A DNA stretch of 64,000 bases, from positions 124,001-188,000 of the forward strand of contig JAPYMA010000586.1 of assembly GCA_035041965.1 (NCBI GenBank), written 5' to 3'. This DNA is from Anisakis pegreffii (taxonomy: Eukaryota > Nematoda > Chromadorea > Rhabditida > Anisakidae). This document shows positions 1 to 11,296 of this stretch, piece by piece. How positions within the stretch are numbered: position 1 is the stretch's first letter; each line of letters starts with the position of its first letter. The translations under genes and the position numbers were made by a program. Under the pieces are notes generated by a model, which searched no databases, was not told the DNA's origin, and worked only from the letters and a program-made list of their open reading frames with translations.

Positions 1-1028
1 CGCACAATTGATCTGTACCGATAACATAAAGGTGGCAGCTGTCCATTAGATAATTTAATAATTAAATCAACGAATAAAGTCAATGTTGACCTTCACCCGT
101 TCGAAATAACGCTTGCAGAATTCTCCCTATGCCTTTCGTGACCATTCTTTATCACCAGGAAATTGACGAACTTTTGGCGGAAGTTTGCTTACTTCTAATC
201 AGAACATTTTTTATCATTACACCTATTTTGTTGTTTCGATAAATCTTTCAGAACAGAACGATAAACAATGAACTGAGCACTGCTTGAAAAACAGCATATG
301 TCAATCACATTCCGTGAATTTCCGTGCGTTTCTGTTTACTGCACGCATTTTTCAGTAGTGAGAGATGATAATCGCAATTAATCATTCTCCTCTCGTCAAG
401 ATTAATCATTCTTATGCAAGCTTGATCCCAAATGAGAAGTTGAAACTGTATCTGTCTGTCAGCAAATGACCTCTAGACCAGTGGTTCTCATATGTGGTGA
501 AATTGTCCATTTTGGGTAATTTGAGGGTATTGGAGGAATAGAACGGAGGGGGTCGGGGATTTAATATTTTGTGGAGTCGTTAGTTGTCATAGAACGTCGT
601 TGTGGTGTATTTTTCTTCAAACGAGGTAAAAGGCGATCGATTTAACGGATAATCACAGCTTCGGACATGTTTAAAACTTAGGGATCTGTGTAGGTACTAA
701 ATTTATGGTCACTCCTGTTTACCGCGGCTTTCTTGTGGTAAATACTCTCTTTCATCGCAAATGGATGCTTACTTCTTACATGAAAATGCTCATTGTACAC
801 TGTTGGTAACAGTCTCATTTATTCAGAACGCGATCGATCATTTAGTGATAATTGCTGCACATTTCTCCATTTACGCTTGTTGAAGGTTTATTATGAAATA
901 GATATTCAGCTTGTTAGTGTTATTTATCACAATTGCATTGATTTATATTATGGTTGAATATTAGCGATAAATACTGAACATTAATATCAATATTGGTGAT
1001 TAAGCGTTAGTGATAATGAGGAACTCAT
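1..1028. other. Intergenic stretch, no gene seen
   Basis: I see no convincing exon on either strand. The sequence is AT-rich and stop-rich in all frames. It lies downstream of the minus-strand gene ending at 1029, so its right edge should hold that gene's 3' UTR. Confidence 0.5.
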
Positions 1029-2952
1029 TTATTTGTTGTGATTTCTGCACAACACAAGGAACTCATTGACTGCAGGACCACTGACGGCACTGTCTTTGCC
1101 ACCGAATCCTGCAGTTGCTTTCTCCATTCCCACGTGCAAGTTTCCGAGTCGCTCCGTACCTTTGCTGTCCTTCAGCAAGCAAGGTACGCATTCACCAACA
1201 TGTAATGGCTTGAATTCACCAGCTCCACCCCTGACATCTTTGTACGGTAACCATTTGTATTCGAATCCAAGCTGAAAATCGACCACAATTCATCATTATA
1301 TGATTCACATGGATAACTGCTATGTGTAACATTTTAGACCTTACTTTAATCGCAGAACATTCACAACACTGAAAGCGTCACGTATTGACGAGAGCCAATC
1401 TTGTGAACCAAGCTATGCAGCTTCAACCACCGTTTTTACGGAGTTTTGAAATATTTCTTCTTCGCTACCAATTCAAACGTGTCTCATAGCATCCAAAATG
1501 GCGAAAGATAATGGGTTTGATTTATGAGTAGATATGCTTACAATATCCGGATCGGGTACGACAATCATCTGGAATGAACCAATTTCCGTGCCGGCATTCT
1601 CCTGACCGTTCCATCCAAAGCTTGCCAGCGTTTTATCGGCAGGATCGGGGAACGCACGTCCAAATACGGGTTGTCCGTGCTTATACCATAGAGCAACATA
1701 CTGGAACATCTCAGTGCCGTCGTCGTTTCTCACCTTACGCCCAGCTGCCTAAATCCGTCACAATTTGCGAACAGTAGAATCATTCAGAAGATTAATCGTC
1801 AGTTTCGAGGTGTATCAAACGAAATTCAATGATGTGATCACCCGAGATGTGATCAAATGTCATTGCATGATTTGCTCATTGGGTTAATCTAGTCAGCAGG
1901 CATCAACAATGCCTTTGGGGACCGCATTTGTGGAGCAAAGATTCACGTACCGCTACAGGATTCTTTGCAGCTGGGAATGGATCACGGTATTTCAGATCCA
2001 GCCAGGTATCGTCGTATATTTTGATTCCTCTCGGTGGCGCTTTAATATTGCGGAATAGCACTAACAATTCCTTAAAAACACTAATTGTCATCTTCAAACC
2101 ATTCGTAATGTTATGAAATTTTTCGTGATTAGCATCTTGAAGACACATTCCAACATGCCTATCGCCAAACTGAGTTTCTCAAGCGGTAAAACTCACTGAA
2201 TTGTGATTACTTTTGAGTTTCCACTGAAGATGGATCAAATAAGCTAAAACAGTGCATGTAATAGATCATTTCACCCCCCTCAAAACGATTTTGTTAGCAT
2301 CTTCGATTTTTTTGAGCATTTCTCCTATTCAAGTTTCCACACTAGAGTACTGACCTGGATATCACCTCCAGCAAGCTTCTCACTCTTACCATTATAACCA
2401 ACAGCTGCCTCTTCAGTGCCCATATCGATATAGCCAAGCAGATCTTTGCCGTCTTTTGTCTTCATTAAGACTGGCGTTGACTGGCCACATCGTACCAGTT
2501 GCAGTAGTGTATCATTAACACGATCTTTGTACGGTCTCCATTCGTACCAGAAACCGGATTTCTTGAATTGGTCCAAAGGATCTTGCTCAACTGCGGTCAG
2601 GATTTGAATTTGTCCACCCAAGTCACGAGCACCGGTCAGCTCGACCTGAATTTGAGTGGTTATGACTGCAGGATAATCATCAATGATACAGCAGCATATT
2701 TAGTGATTAGCATGCTCTAGATTACCAACCCGAAAATGTTCATATCAGAAAAAACAATACGCGAACCTTGCTGTAGGGAAACGAGCATTCCACGTTTCCG
2801 TTGTTGTTCCATGCACGTCCGTGAATTGGCTTCCCGAATTTATACCATAACGCTACGTACATATTCTGTTGTCCCTTCACCCTAACTGGATTGTCCGGAA
2901 ACGGCGACCCGATCGTGTTATACGCCCACGTATCCTCGAACTCCTTGGTCAT
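1029..2952 (-). CDS. Module-repeat protein, copy A (348 aa), DM9/DUF3421-like (tentative)
   Basis: Five exons join in phase: 2952-2767, 2645-2355, 2070-1951, 1748-1542 and 1271-1029. The protein alternates two half-modules. One reads roughly DTW...PFP..PV...YVALWYK.GKP..GRAW followed by G..IQ.L. The other reads F.YEW.PY...CG...P.L...G...LG, a G.NGK turn and LVL.RN. There is no signal peptide, no membrane helix and few cysteines, so it is probably soluble. The start at 2952 is chosen because an acceptor-like CAG lies just upstream, a TATA box sits about 60 bases further up, and the paralogue at 4162-7258 starts at the same point just before its DTW motif. The spacing of YVA.., GRAW and the following hydrophobic strand recalls DM9/DUF3421 repeats of invertebrate proteins, but I could not confirm the family. 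Function is unknown. Confidence 0.75.
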
Positions 2953-3010
2953 CCCGAAACCTGGCGCCCAACGATGAAGTTGAAATCAAAATGATTCATA
3001 GAGCTAACTC

Positions 3011-3026
3011 CTAGCTTTTATAGCTG
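3011..3026 (-). promoter_or_regulatory. TATA box of module-repeat copy A
   Basis: The minus strand reads CAGCTATAAAAGCTAG about 60 bases before the proposed ATG at 2952. The paralogue has the same kind of box before its own start, which supports two separate promoters rather than one transcript. Confidence 0.5.
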
Positions 3027-4161
3027 AAATTATGCGCTGAAATTTTACATATTCAAATTTTTGGACAACTTTCGAACTTAAAAATTACATATTTTATGGT
3101 TAAAATTATCATTTTAGGTGGTAGACGAGATCCGACTTTTGCATAAGTAATCACTCAACAACTCGATGGTCACTAAATGAATAATCGGGTATCGTTAGCA
3201 CTTTATGAGTACTAATGATTGATATCGTTAGCTGTGTGAAAAGTGACAAGGATGTCAATGGTGAATGAACAGTGTATTACTATGATCTTGACTGTCCCCA
3301 AAGTTCAATGCTTTTACGGCGATTTCATTGTTATAGTCTATTTCGACGGCGTTCTGCTTTCACAAATCAAAACTGTCGTTATCGAAATTGCTAGCGATTA
3401 CGCAACGTTCGATATCAGTTTGGATACATCAACGATATCACTTGAGGATGTATTAAATACATCAGTAGAACTCGAAATGGACTCTGAAAAGGAATAGCTC
3501 TGTATTTATTGCGAATTTCCCTAAATGTACTTTCAAAAAATAATGCCACTGATCATGAGCGGAAAATTCATTTCGCCGTCCTCAATTGTACAAATTAATC
3601 GTATCGAATATTCACATAATTTCATACCAACGGAATCCAACGCAGTCCACACACAAGACTTCATTCAATTCGCTGAATACTTTGTGAGATATTTCAGAAC
3701 GAAACAATTCAGTTGATAGCGATATTATTTTATTCAGCGAATGAGCATTCTTCAAATACAGTCAACGAACGGTATATGCGAGGAAAGAGGCGCGACAAGA
3801 GATCAATTGTAGACATTGAATTCAGATTTTGCATTCGGAAGTTATCAAAAGGCGTTTCAGAAATCCTTAAACAGAAAAAATCCGGGAAGGATAGCCCCAC
3901 CAATGCTGGTGAGATATGCGACTCGACCGAAAAGCTCGAGAAATTTATAACGTAATAGGGCACTGACAAGAATCGATCAAAGTTCGAATATGATTCGCAT
4001 ATATCCCTAAATGACGATATTTATTTGGATGCGCAACACTGAATAAATGAAATACGTCAACTAAATTTTACTGAAGAAACACTTCAATCAGCTCAAATCA
4101 TGAATATAATGGCAAAAAATGGTGTCTGACGTGGCGTATTTTTGAAATACGTAAGCATCAA
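3027..4161. other. Spacer between the two paralogues with a decayed plus-strand reading frame
   Basis: No module exon of either paralogue is visible here. On the plus strand one frame is open from 3243 to 3716 except for two stops near 3495 and 3522. A second frame is open at 3713-3955 and is rich in Lys, Arg and Glu. Neither resembles a family I know. It may be a relic or a small nested gene. Confidence 0.3.
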
Positions 4162-7100
4162 TCAGATAGCTTGAGTATCATCGCGATCTTTGCGGCACAG
4201 AACCTGAAAGAACAATCAATGACAATATTTATTTGGGTGCATACCACTCGAGATTCATGAATCAAAATTTTTTGCGATATTTCCATCGACACCGCTAAGC
4301 ATCTTTAATAATCGCAAGATCAAGTCTCATCAATTGATCATCTTTATACGACTGACGCAATTTATGGACCACAATAAGGTAGATTTATGACAAAGGAGGT
4401 TTGAATGTTTCGAGGCAACCAATTGAACCAGTCTACTTTAAATTCCGAAATAGCGCCTCCTTCAAGTCGGAAAACTTTGTTGTCGAGAACGGTTTGTGCG
4501 TATTCTTCTCTCAAATTTGCTTCACCTGAAAATTATAGTCTTGCCTTATTTCAGCTGTAATCGAAACAAGATGTTAATTATGAGATAATTCTAGTCGACT
4601 TTGAGCCATGAAAAGGTCAGTTGCAGACTTTGATAAGTCTTCATGTAGAGATTCATAAATGAGTAGTCTGACCGAGACATTCATGTCCTTCCTTGTCGAT
4701 GATGAGTACACACGGTGCAACAAACGCGATATGTACAGGATGCCATTCCTTTTCACCAATAACCGCCGCCTTACGATACGAAACCCAACTATAATCGAAG
4801 CCAGCCGCGGCCGGAGGGATTTGCACGAGTAGCTGTAGCGATCCCACATTTCCCGAGAACACTTTCTTTTTGCTGAAACATTCCCCTTTCTAAAGTCCAA
4901 TACTGGCAGGGATACATCGTCGCAGCTCTGCGAAAAGCCTTGCATCACATCACCTACAACTTGCTAAAGTTCTAGAACCATTTCTGATCACAGAAGTAAT
5001 TCCTCACAATCACAATGATTTTCAAGAGGAAGCGAACGTTATTTGCGATATTGATGCCACCAATTTGCATAGTGTTCACTGTTTTATCCATTTATTTAGT
5101 ACGTCAACAAATTTCGGGTGCAACAACGATGCGTAACCAATATCGGACACCGACCGCATCAATGGAACTGAAACGGAAACCTTGCGAATGCGGCTGCAAT
5201 TTTGCCCTTTTCTGACCACGCACGACCCATGACAGCATTACCGAAGTGGTACCACAACGCAACGTACTGTTCTTGTGGACCATCTTTTGTGTTCAGCGGA
5301 CGGTTCAATGCTTTGATCAAACGTTTTGAAACTGGAAACGTGTCACCGGTGCGGAAATCGGTCCATTCATTAACCATCAACAACGGCGGTGGAGTGGCCT
5401 ATCAATCATCTCTTAATTAATTCTGTCTAGTAGCAAATATTCAGAGAATATAATTTTTATAAACAATAATACCTTTTCAGTCTCTCTTCTTCGTTCGCAT
5501 TCAACACATCGACACTGCGATGGACCGTCTTTGGTGTTACGTACAAGAATAAACATTTCTTTGAGTTCATCTCCTTTTAATGTTTGAATCTCCTTTCCAT
5601 TCGATACGATCGCAGTTCGCTTTTGAAAATCCAACGTTCCGAGTGATCCCTTTTCAGAGCATGCGAGTGGTACTGCGTCACCGCAACGTAACGGCACTCG
5701 TGAGTCACTTTTTTCTTCTGACAAATATTCCGAATATTTGATCCATTCGTAGAAAAATCCCTTTGACAAATGGTTACCTTCATAGGTCAGTACCTAAAAT
5801 CGTTCACGTTCAGTATCATTGCCTTTTACCACTTCATAAACGCTTCATTTCCTGTATTCTTGGATCGCTGTATTGTTGATTTTGGTTGTCAACACTCGTC
5901 AATGTATCCAGTAAATAGTAAATGCCATAGAATAAGAAGTTTATTCGAAGTGTGAAGTGAAATGAGACGAAGTGAATGATAAAAAGTCATCAACAGAACT
6001 ATTTTCGCATGTAATAGTTATGAGAGTGAATACAACACTTCTGCAAAGAATGAGAATCCATTTAAAACAGTTTGAAGTGAGCGTGTCATGGACAGTAGCT
6101 TTTCATACAATCATAATCGATTGTAATAATAAGCATCACAACGGTTTAGCTTAAGGTTGATCGAATTTCTTAGATTTATTAGCGATTTTAACATCATTTG
6201 TTGGGACATGAACTGAGAATCAGTGCGATTTTACTTAACTCTGCACATTTTACGGAATGTTGTGTAATAATATATTTGAAGAAGTGAATCAAACCTGAAT
6301 GTCGCCAATATCAGGTCCTTTCAATTCGTGGCCTTCAGAAGGGAAGGCACACTGAAAATGAAATCAAGTTGAATAATGTTATAAAAATAGATTCTCTCGA
6401 GATGGAATGTTCAATTTTTTCAACAAAATCAACATTCTTCCGCTGCAATCAACGTTTTTAGGTGAGCATAATTATGAACCGAAGAGTAGTCACTAAAAGG
6501 ATGTTTGCACGATCGACCTGAACAACTCCGCTGTCGTTCCATGCCCTTCCGATTAATGCTTTTCCGTTTTTGTGGCATAACGCAACGTAAACGTTCTGTT
6601 GAACCGGTCCTTTCACCGGATTTTTCGGGAACGGAGTTCCAATCGCTTGAACTGTCCAGGTATCGAGGTCGGCTGGAACCTGGAATCGCCATCATTCGAG
6701 GCGTTGCAGCAGTGTTTAGGAATGAATGGAAACCATACTGGCACGTGCGAGCAATTAACAGGTAGGTCAGCACGTTACCATGATATCTACAATTATAACT
6801 GATCATTTCATAGCTCTAGTGAAAGAGTCCAACTTAAAGCTCCCGGATTGATCAGTTACAATTACAGACAACACCACTCTGAGGCGATGAGTAACGTCGT
6901 TGAAAATTCACAGTTTGTAAGTACTGGTAAAGACAAGGATGGCAGCGAAGATACACAACAACGCTCAGTCAGTATCCATCCATAAAGGGGTATATCCAGG
7001 AATGAGAAAGGTACTGAATAGCCTTCATCTGTCGCGATTCAACAGCTCATCGCACCACACCCTTTCCGTAACAAACCGATGCAGAACTGTTATGCAGCAA

Positions 7101-7258
7101 AACAGATCTGGTCGATCTAACAATGGTCGCGATATGACCACCGCAATCATCATTCCAATCAAATGTAGAGGCTCAGACAGTCCTTCTTGAAAAATGAAAC
7201 AATATCATGAAGGCATTCAGCACAACCCATCGACGAATTCGTTCACCTTGTTGGGCAT
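4162..7258 (-). CDS. Module-repeat protein, copy B (366 aa), DM9/DUF3421-like (tentative)
   Basis: Eight exons join in phase: 7258-7247 (MPNK only), 6679-6518, 6351-6295, 5793-5473, 5398-5181, 4872-4673, 4525-4437 and 4203-4162. The order is half-module 2, 1, 2, 1, as in copy A, and both proteins end just after a VLCR motif. Motifs seen include YVALCHKNGKAL.GRAW, YVALWYHFGNAVMGRAW and GFFYEWIKY. Copy B has a linker insertion containing CRCVEC after its first half-module 1, absent from copy A. There is no signal peptide. Intron positions partly differ from copy A, so the duplication is not very recent. The reading frame continues upstream of the chosen ATG to an acceptor-like CAG at about 7322. 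I prefer the ATG at 7258 because of the TATA box and the match to the copy A start. Function is unknown. Confidence 0.73.
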
Positions 7259-7350
7259 AACGATAACTTCCTTAAGCGGCGATCTGCTGGCTTCGATGCC
7301 CACTCCAAACGCAATAAATTTCTGAAAATGCTCAATTCCCAAAACACTAC

Positions 7351-7360
7351 CCTTTTATAG
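7351..7360 (-). promoter_or_regulatory. TATA box of module-repeat copy B
   Basis: The minus strand reads CTATAAAAGG about 95 bases before the proposed ATG at 7258. This places the likely transcription start near 7320-7330, so the short first coding exon lies soon after it. Confidence 0.5.
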
Positions 7361-9599
7361 TACAACCTGATGCAAATTCATCAGCAATTTCACAGTTGTT
7401 TCGCATTCGTCACAGTGTGTTTTCACAATGCAAATTTCAATGATATTTGGTAATTTTACGTCATAGTGCCACATTTATTCAAATATTATTACTTTGTCTG
7501 CGGGATTTTAAGAAAATGTCGGGATCTGTAATTGAATATTGAATCTTTACTTGAGTGTTTTATGCTGAAGGTTCATGCTGAACTACTTGCTTCAAGAGAC
7601 CACTCGGTCATCGGTCTGTCAATCCTCATTGATCAATTTGTTCTATCGGTAATATTATTGATACAGCGCAAGGGGAACACCTAAAGTCGTATAACTTTTG
7701 AGCCTCAGATGCGATTTTCATCAGTGTATGCATTCGCAAATAAGGATGTAGATCGTTGGAAAACTGATTTGACTACGCAACGAAATTCGACGGAAAAGTT
7801 GAACGTCACTCAATGTGTTCGATTGCATCATTATATTAAAATTCACATCAGGGGCCTACGAAGAGAGGATGGAGTGATAGAGAGGATACATCGAACGTTG
7901 TTCAATTGACCAATCACCATTCTCAGGCTATTTTTTTAAAGACTGACAGTTCCATATCCACTACTATGGTTGTATTCATTTATCGACTCCAATTCAGCAA
8001 CATTACTGCATAGAGTTGGGCACAAATTACGTTTCGAAAACACAAAGGTAATACGCTAAAACTTAATCAAATACTATCAGCGCTGGGCAAAAAATATGCA
8101 ATTGGACGAGCTCATAAAAATTTTATTAATTGCGAGTGAATTTAAGATCGCAATCGCTTGATAACTCAATTTTAAAACTAATTTATTTTCGGAAACATCA
8201 GATGGTTTCACCTGCATCGAAAATTTTTAATGCATATATGCAGAACATGATTTTCCTTTGGGGATTCGCTCGATATTAATTCATCTTACTCACTACTGCT
8301 AACTGAAGAAGCCAATCTCATAGCATTTCAGGTTAAAAAACTACACAATATTGATCTAATCGATCCAAAGCGATCAATAATCGATCATGGCTTATGATAT
8401 CATCGATCGTGGCTTAGCACCTAAACGAAGTGGATATCGCGCTCGACAAACTCCTAACACAGCTACAAGCAAATAACATCGTTGTCCACCCGTCAAATCC
8501 AAACTGTGTAATCGTCAAACTGTCCGGAATGCGATGATTATCATTAGGTCACTGTGAATAACCAACCATAGCACACTTCTCCAATAAAACACGCTCTCTC
8601 AATCGTACTCGTCATGCACCCACTTCCACTGCACGGCCACTCAATCACTCTCGGTAAGAACATCACAAAAACATCGTTGTCGTGGAGAAAACCGTCGCAG
8701 TAGTGAAGATAATTTACAGGAGTCATCTCCTTCACTACATAGGAATAATTTTGAAGATATGCTTCCATTTTCACGGTCTCCTCTCAACAATTACACGAGC
8801 GTCGCCCGTTGACCACCACAAAAAGATGACCCGTCACCATAATTCGGGATCTTCAAAGGTGACCTCAAATTTTGGTGAACAGGTCATGGAACAAGCGGTA
8901 AAAAACTTTATTCAACGTTGTGAAAAATATCATTCAACGATGTGAAAAATACAACAAGTGAACAACGAAAAACAAAGCATCACAGGGATTTTCAGGGACT
9001 ACCTTAGTGAGTTTCCACAACACACCAATTCTATGGGTGGAATACTCTACTATTCATACTCTGAACTCATCCCTTTAATCTGAATATTTGCACGAAATTT
9101 TCAAAGAAACTTTCGAATTATTTCAGTGGCACTATTGACAGGTTATAATTATACTGGTAATTGCTAAACTTTCAAGAGTTTTTTCAAAAATGTTTCTCCA
9201 AGCCACCTTCCCTCGAGAAGTCATGACTCAGCCAGTCTTGAGCCTGAGAAGCTTCACGCCAGCAACCTAAAGAGAAGTCTACACTCGATGCAGAAGCTAA
9301 ACCACAGCTACCTAGCTCAACATCAGCAAATGTAAAAGCTCTTAAATGTGGTGAATTGTTGAAAGCAAAGGTACTCATTCATCATTTTGGTAGCATTCAA
9401 ACCCCATCTTTTAGTTTATTTTAGAGGCACTAGAAAGAGATGATAATCAAACTGACAGGGGAAACAAGGATAGCATCGACAATATTGTATGAATGCATTA
9501 TGACGGCAGCAAATAGGTAAGCTTCGGCGAGTAACCACAAACACCTAAGAGATTTCTCCTAATAACGCGTTCAGCAACATTGAACTGAGTGAAACGATT
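7361..9599. other. Intergenic stretch, no convincing gene
   Basis: Several frames of 60-90 codons are open on both strands, but none shows a family motif or joins to a neighbour through good splice sites. A small direct duplication lies at about 8913-8952 (AACG.TGTGAAAAATA twice). The left part is the upstream region of module-repeat copy B. Confidence 0.45.
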
Positions 9600-10140
9600 T
9601 CATATGTGCCAGCCAATGGTCAACCCGATCATAATTCCCCCCTGTTAAGAGAAAGTGCGCACAGTGAGTCCGGGAACCCTCGTTACCTGAGCAAATGCCC
9701 GAAGGCACTACTCAGGCCAACTTACGCGCAGTTCCCTATCCCCGGTCAAATCGGCGCCTTTCCCGGGCCGGGAACGCCCGTATTCTATTTCGAAGATGAA
9801 TGATGATGATACCCGGGTAAGTATCATCAACATATATTGACGTATTTCTCCCCGATTCGCCTAGACTGCCGGTAGGCGGGGAACGCCTGTCGCATTTGTC
9901 TAAACCTAGCCCCTCTTGTTGGCAGCTCGACGGGTTGGGATCACCCATGCAACCAAAATATGCTTTTTAAAAGTGACCATTGACTGCATATATGATATCG
10001 CATTCAACGCAATTCAGCTGTCATTAAACAGCATTACAAGGAGGACGTTCTTCGAGTCACCACTAGCGACTCGACTCTTCGGGTGAGTGGTCCAGGCGAA
10101 CTTTCCAGACCTACCGCAACCACCATAAGGCTCTTCACAC
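9600..10140. repeat. GC-richer, hairpin-dense island; structured RNA or repeat relic
   Basis: This block is visibly richer in G and C than its flanks and is packed with short perfect inverted repeats. CCTGAG (9686-9691) pairs with CTCAGG (9711-9716) around an inner TGCC-CGAA-GGCA hairpin. TTCCCG (9760-9765) pairs with CGGGAA (9769-9774), extended by GGCG and CGCC across a bulge. TGATGATAC (9804-9812) pairs with GTATCATCA (9821-9829). CGCCTA (9858-9863) pairs with TAGGCG (9873-9878). CGAGTC (10053-10058) pairs with GACTCG (10068-10073). No long reading frame with family features runs through it. It could be a structured non-coding RNA or a relic of a mobile element; I cannot assign a class. 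Confidence 0.5.
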
Positions 10141-11107
10141 CCTACATTATTGAAACTCAATTTTTGAAGGAATGTTTTTTAATGTGTCAGTGTAATTACC
10201 ATCATCACTAGGTGCACTCCCTCCCACAACCGCAACAATTGTTTTCATGCAATACCTGTGCCTCCAAAAATTCACCACTTCCAGGAGCTTATGCACCATG
10301 CTGAGTTTGATCTAGATATCTGCAGTAAAGCATGCGCATGAAGTTCAGACCCTTCTTCAAGCTACATGCGTAAAACCTAAACAGGCCTAGAACCAACTAA
10401 GCTATAACCGCCCGAATTGAGGTAATTTTAAGAGAACATTTTCCGACTGAATGCTTGGAACTTCACTGATTATGAGGTGTTTCTCAACTTGCACTGAACA
10501 TAAAGCTCAACGATTTTGAAACATCACACTCAACCACAAACAGGTAGTTCATCCCAGGGGCTCAGGAGATCACATGAAACATTACATATTCAACATAGAA
10601 ATTATTGATACATGTTCATGTTATACAACTGAACTTGAGAACATATGCATAAATAATAAATTTACAAATGCACAAGTGAACAACGATTAGCATTTAAAAA
10701 TACATCAATGTTTGTAACCAAATGAATGAAAATAAAATGAAGAAAGCAAAAAAGTGGTCACTCACTACGCCTAAATTTTAATTTTGTTTTCTTTTGCCAT
10801 ACACATCAACCAAATAATGCGAAAAACATGTGATGCTCAGTCAACTGATGCTCATTTATTACGGTCCTAAGATACTAGAAAAAATTAAATGGTGTAAACT
10901 ATACTAAAGTTCAAAATGTTGGAAAACTGGCCTGAGGTGCACTGATGCATCCTGCGTCGTGTTGCCATATCGAATATAAGATTGCGATGTTGTTTTATAA
11001 GATTATGATCTTGAACCCATCGGTGACACACTCTCTTTTGTTCCAAGTACCTTCATGTAGGGCCTACGTTTACCCTCTTGACGGGATGCAGAACAACTGA
11101 CCGCACT
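10141..11107. other. Probable 3' region of a minus-strand transcript, otherwise no gene
   Basis: The stop codon of the spliced-looking minus-strand unit lies at 11108, so this stretch should carry its 3' UTR. An AATAAA in that orientation lies at 10853-10858 (TTTATT on the plus strand). I see no other coding exon. Confidence 0.35.
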
Positions 11108-11296
11108 TTAAGTATCATCCTGCAAAAAGCACCAATACAATGATTATATCAACAAGTCAAAACAAATATCACGATACAGTATATACCAATTCAGCTCAAA
11201 ACCGAATCATCAATACTCACCCCATTCAGGTCGCTTAATCCCGCCACAACATTCGCTCGAGGCCATCGGCCGTGATGCATCACGCGTCCTGATGTC
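11108..11296 (-). other. Spliced-looking terminal exons of an unidentified minus-strand transcript
   Basis: A 76-base GC-richer segment (11296-11221) is bounded on the minus strand by a strong acceptor (TCTCTTTCTAG) and a strong donor (GTGAGTATTG). A second acceptor (CTTTTTGCAG) follows at 11120, and a TAA lies 12 bases into that exon (11108). One frame reads on from MHHGRWPRANVV to a stop after GDDT; a second frame is also open across the first exon and ends at the same place. Earlier exons are not resolved; a GTAAGT donor in the right orientation lies at 12216-12211. It may be the end of a small protein gene or a non-coding spliced RNA. No family recognised. Confidence 0.35.

Noticed and set aside
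4574..4948. Open frame of 124 codons on the minus strand
   Set aside because: It is a shadow frame over the module exon 4673-4872, which reads correctly in another frame with matching splice phases.
7259..7321. Possible extra N-terminal coding sequence for module-repeat copy B
   Set aside because: The frame is open back to a CAG acceptor, but a TATA box lies just upstream and the paralogue starts at the equivalent of the later Met.
8544..8945. Overlapping open frames on both strands
   Set aside because: Neither shows a conserved motif or splice-consistent partner; they look like chance openness.
9606..9803. Pro-rich open frame in the GC-richer island
   Set aside because: No family features and no splice links; the block's hairpins explain its composition better.
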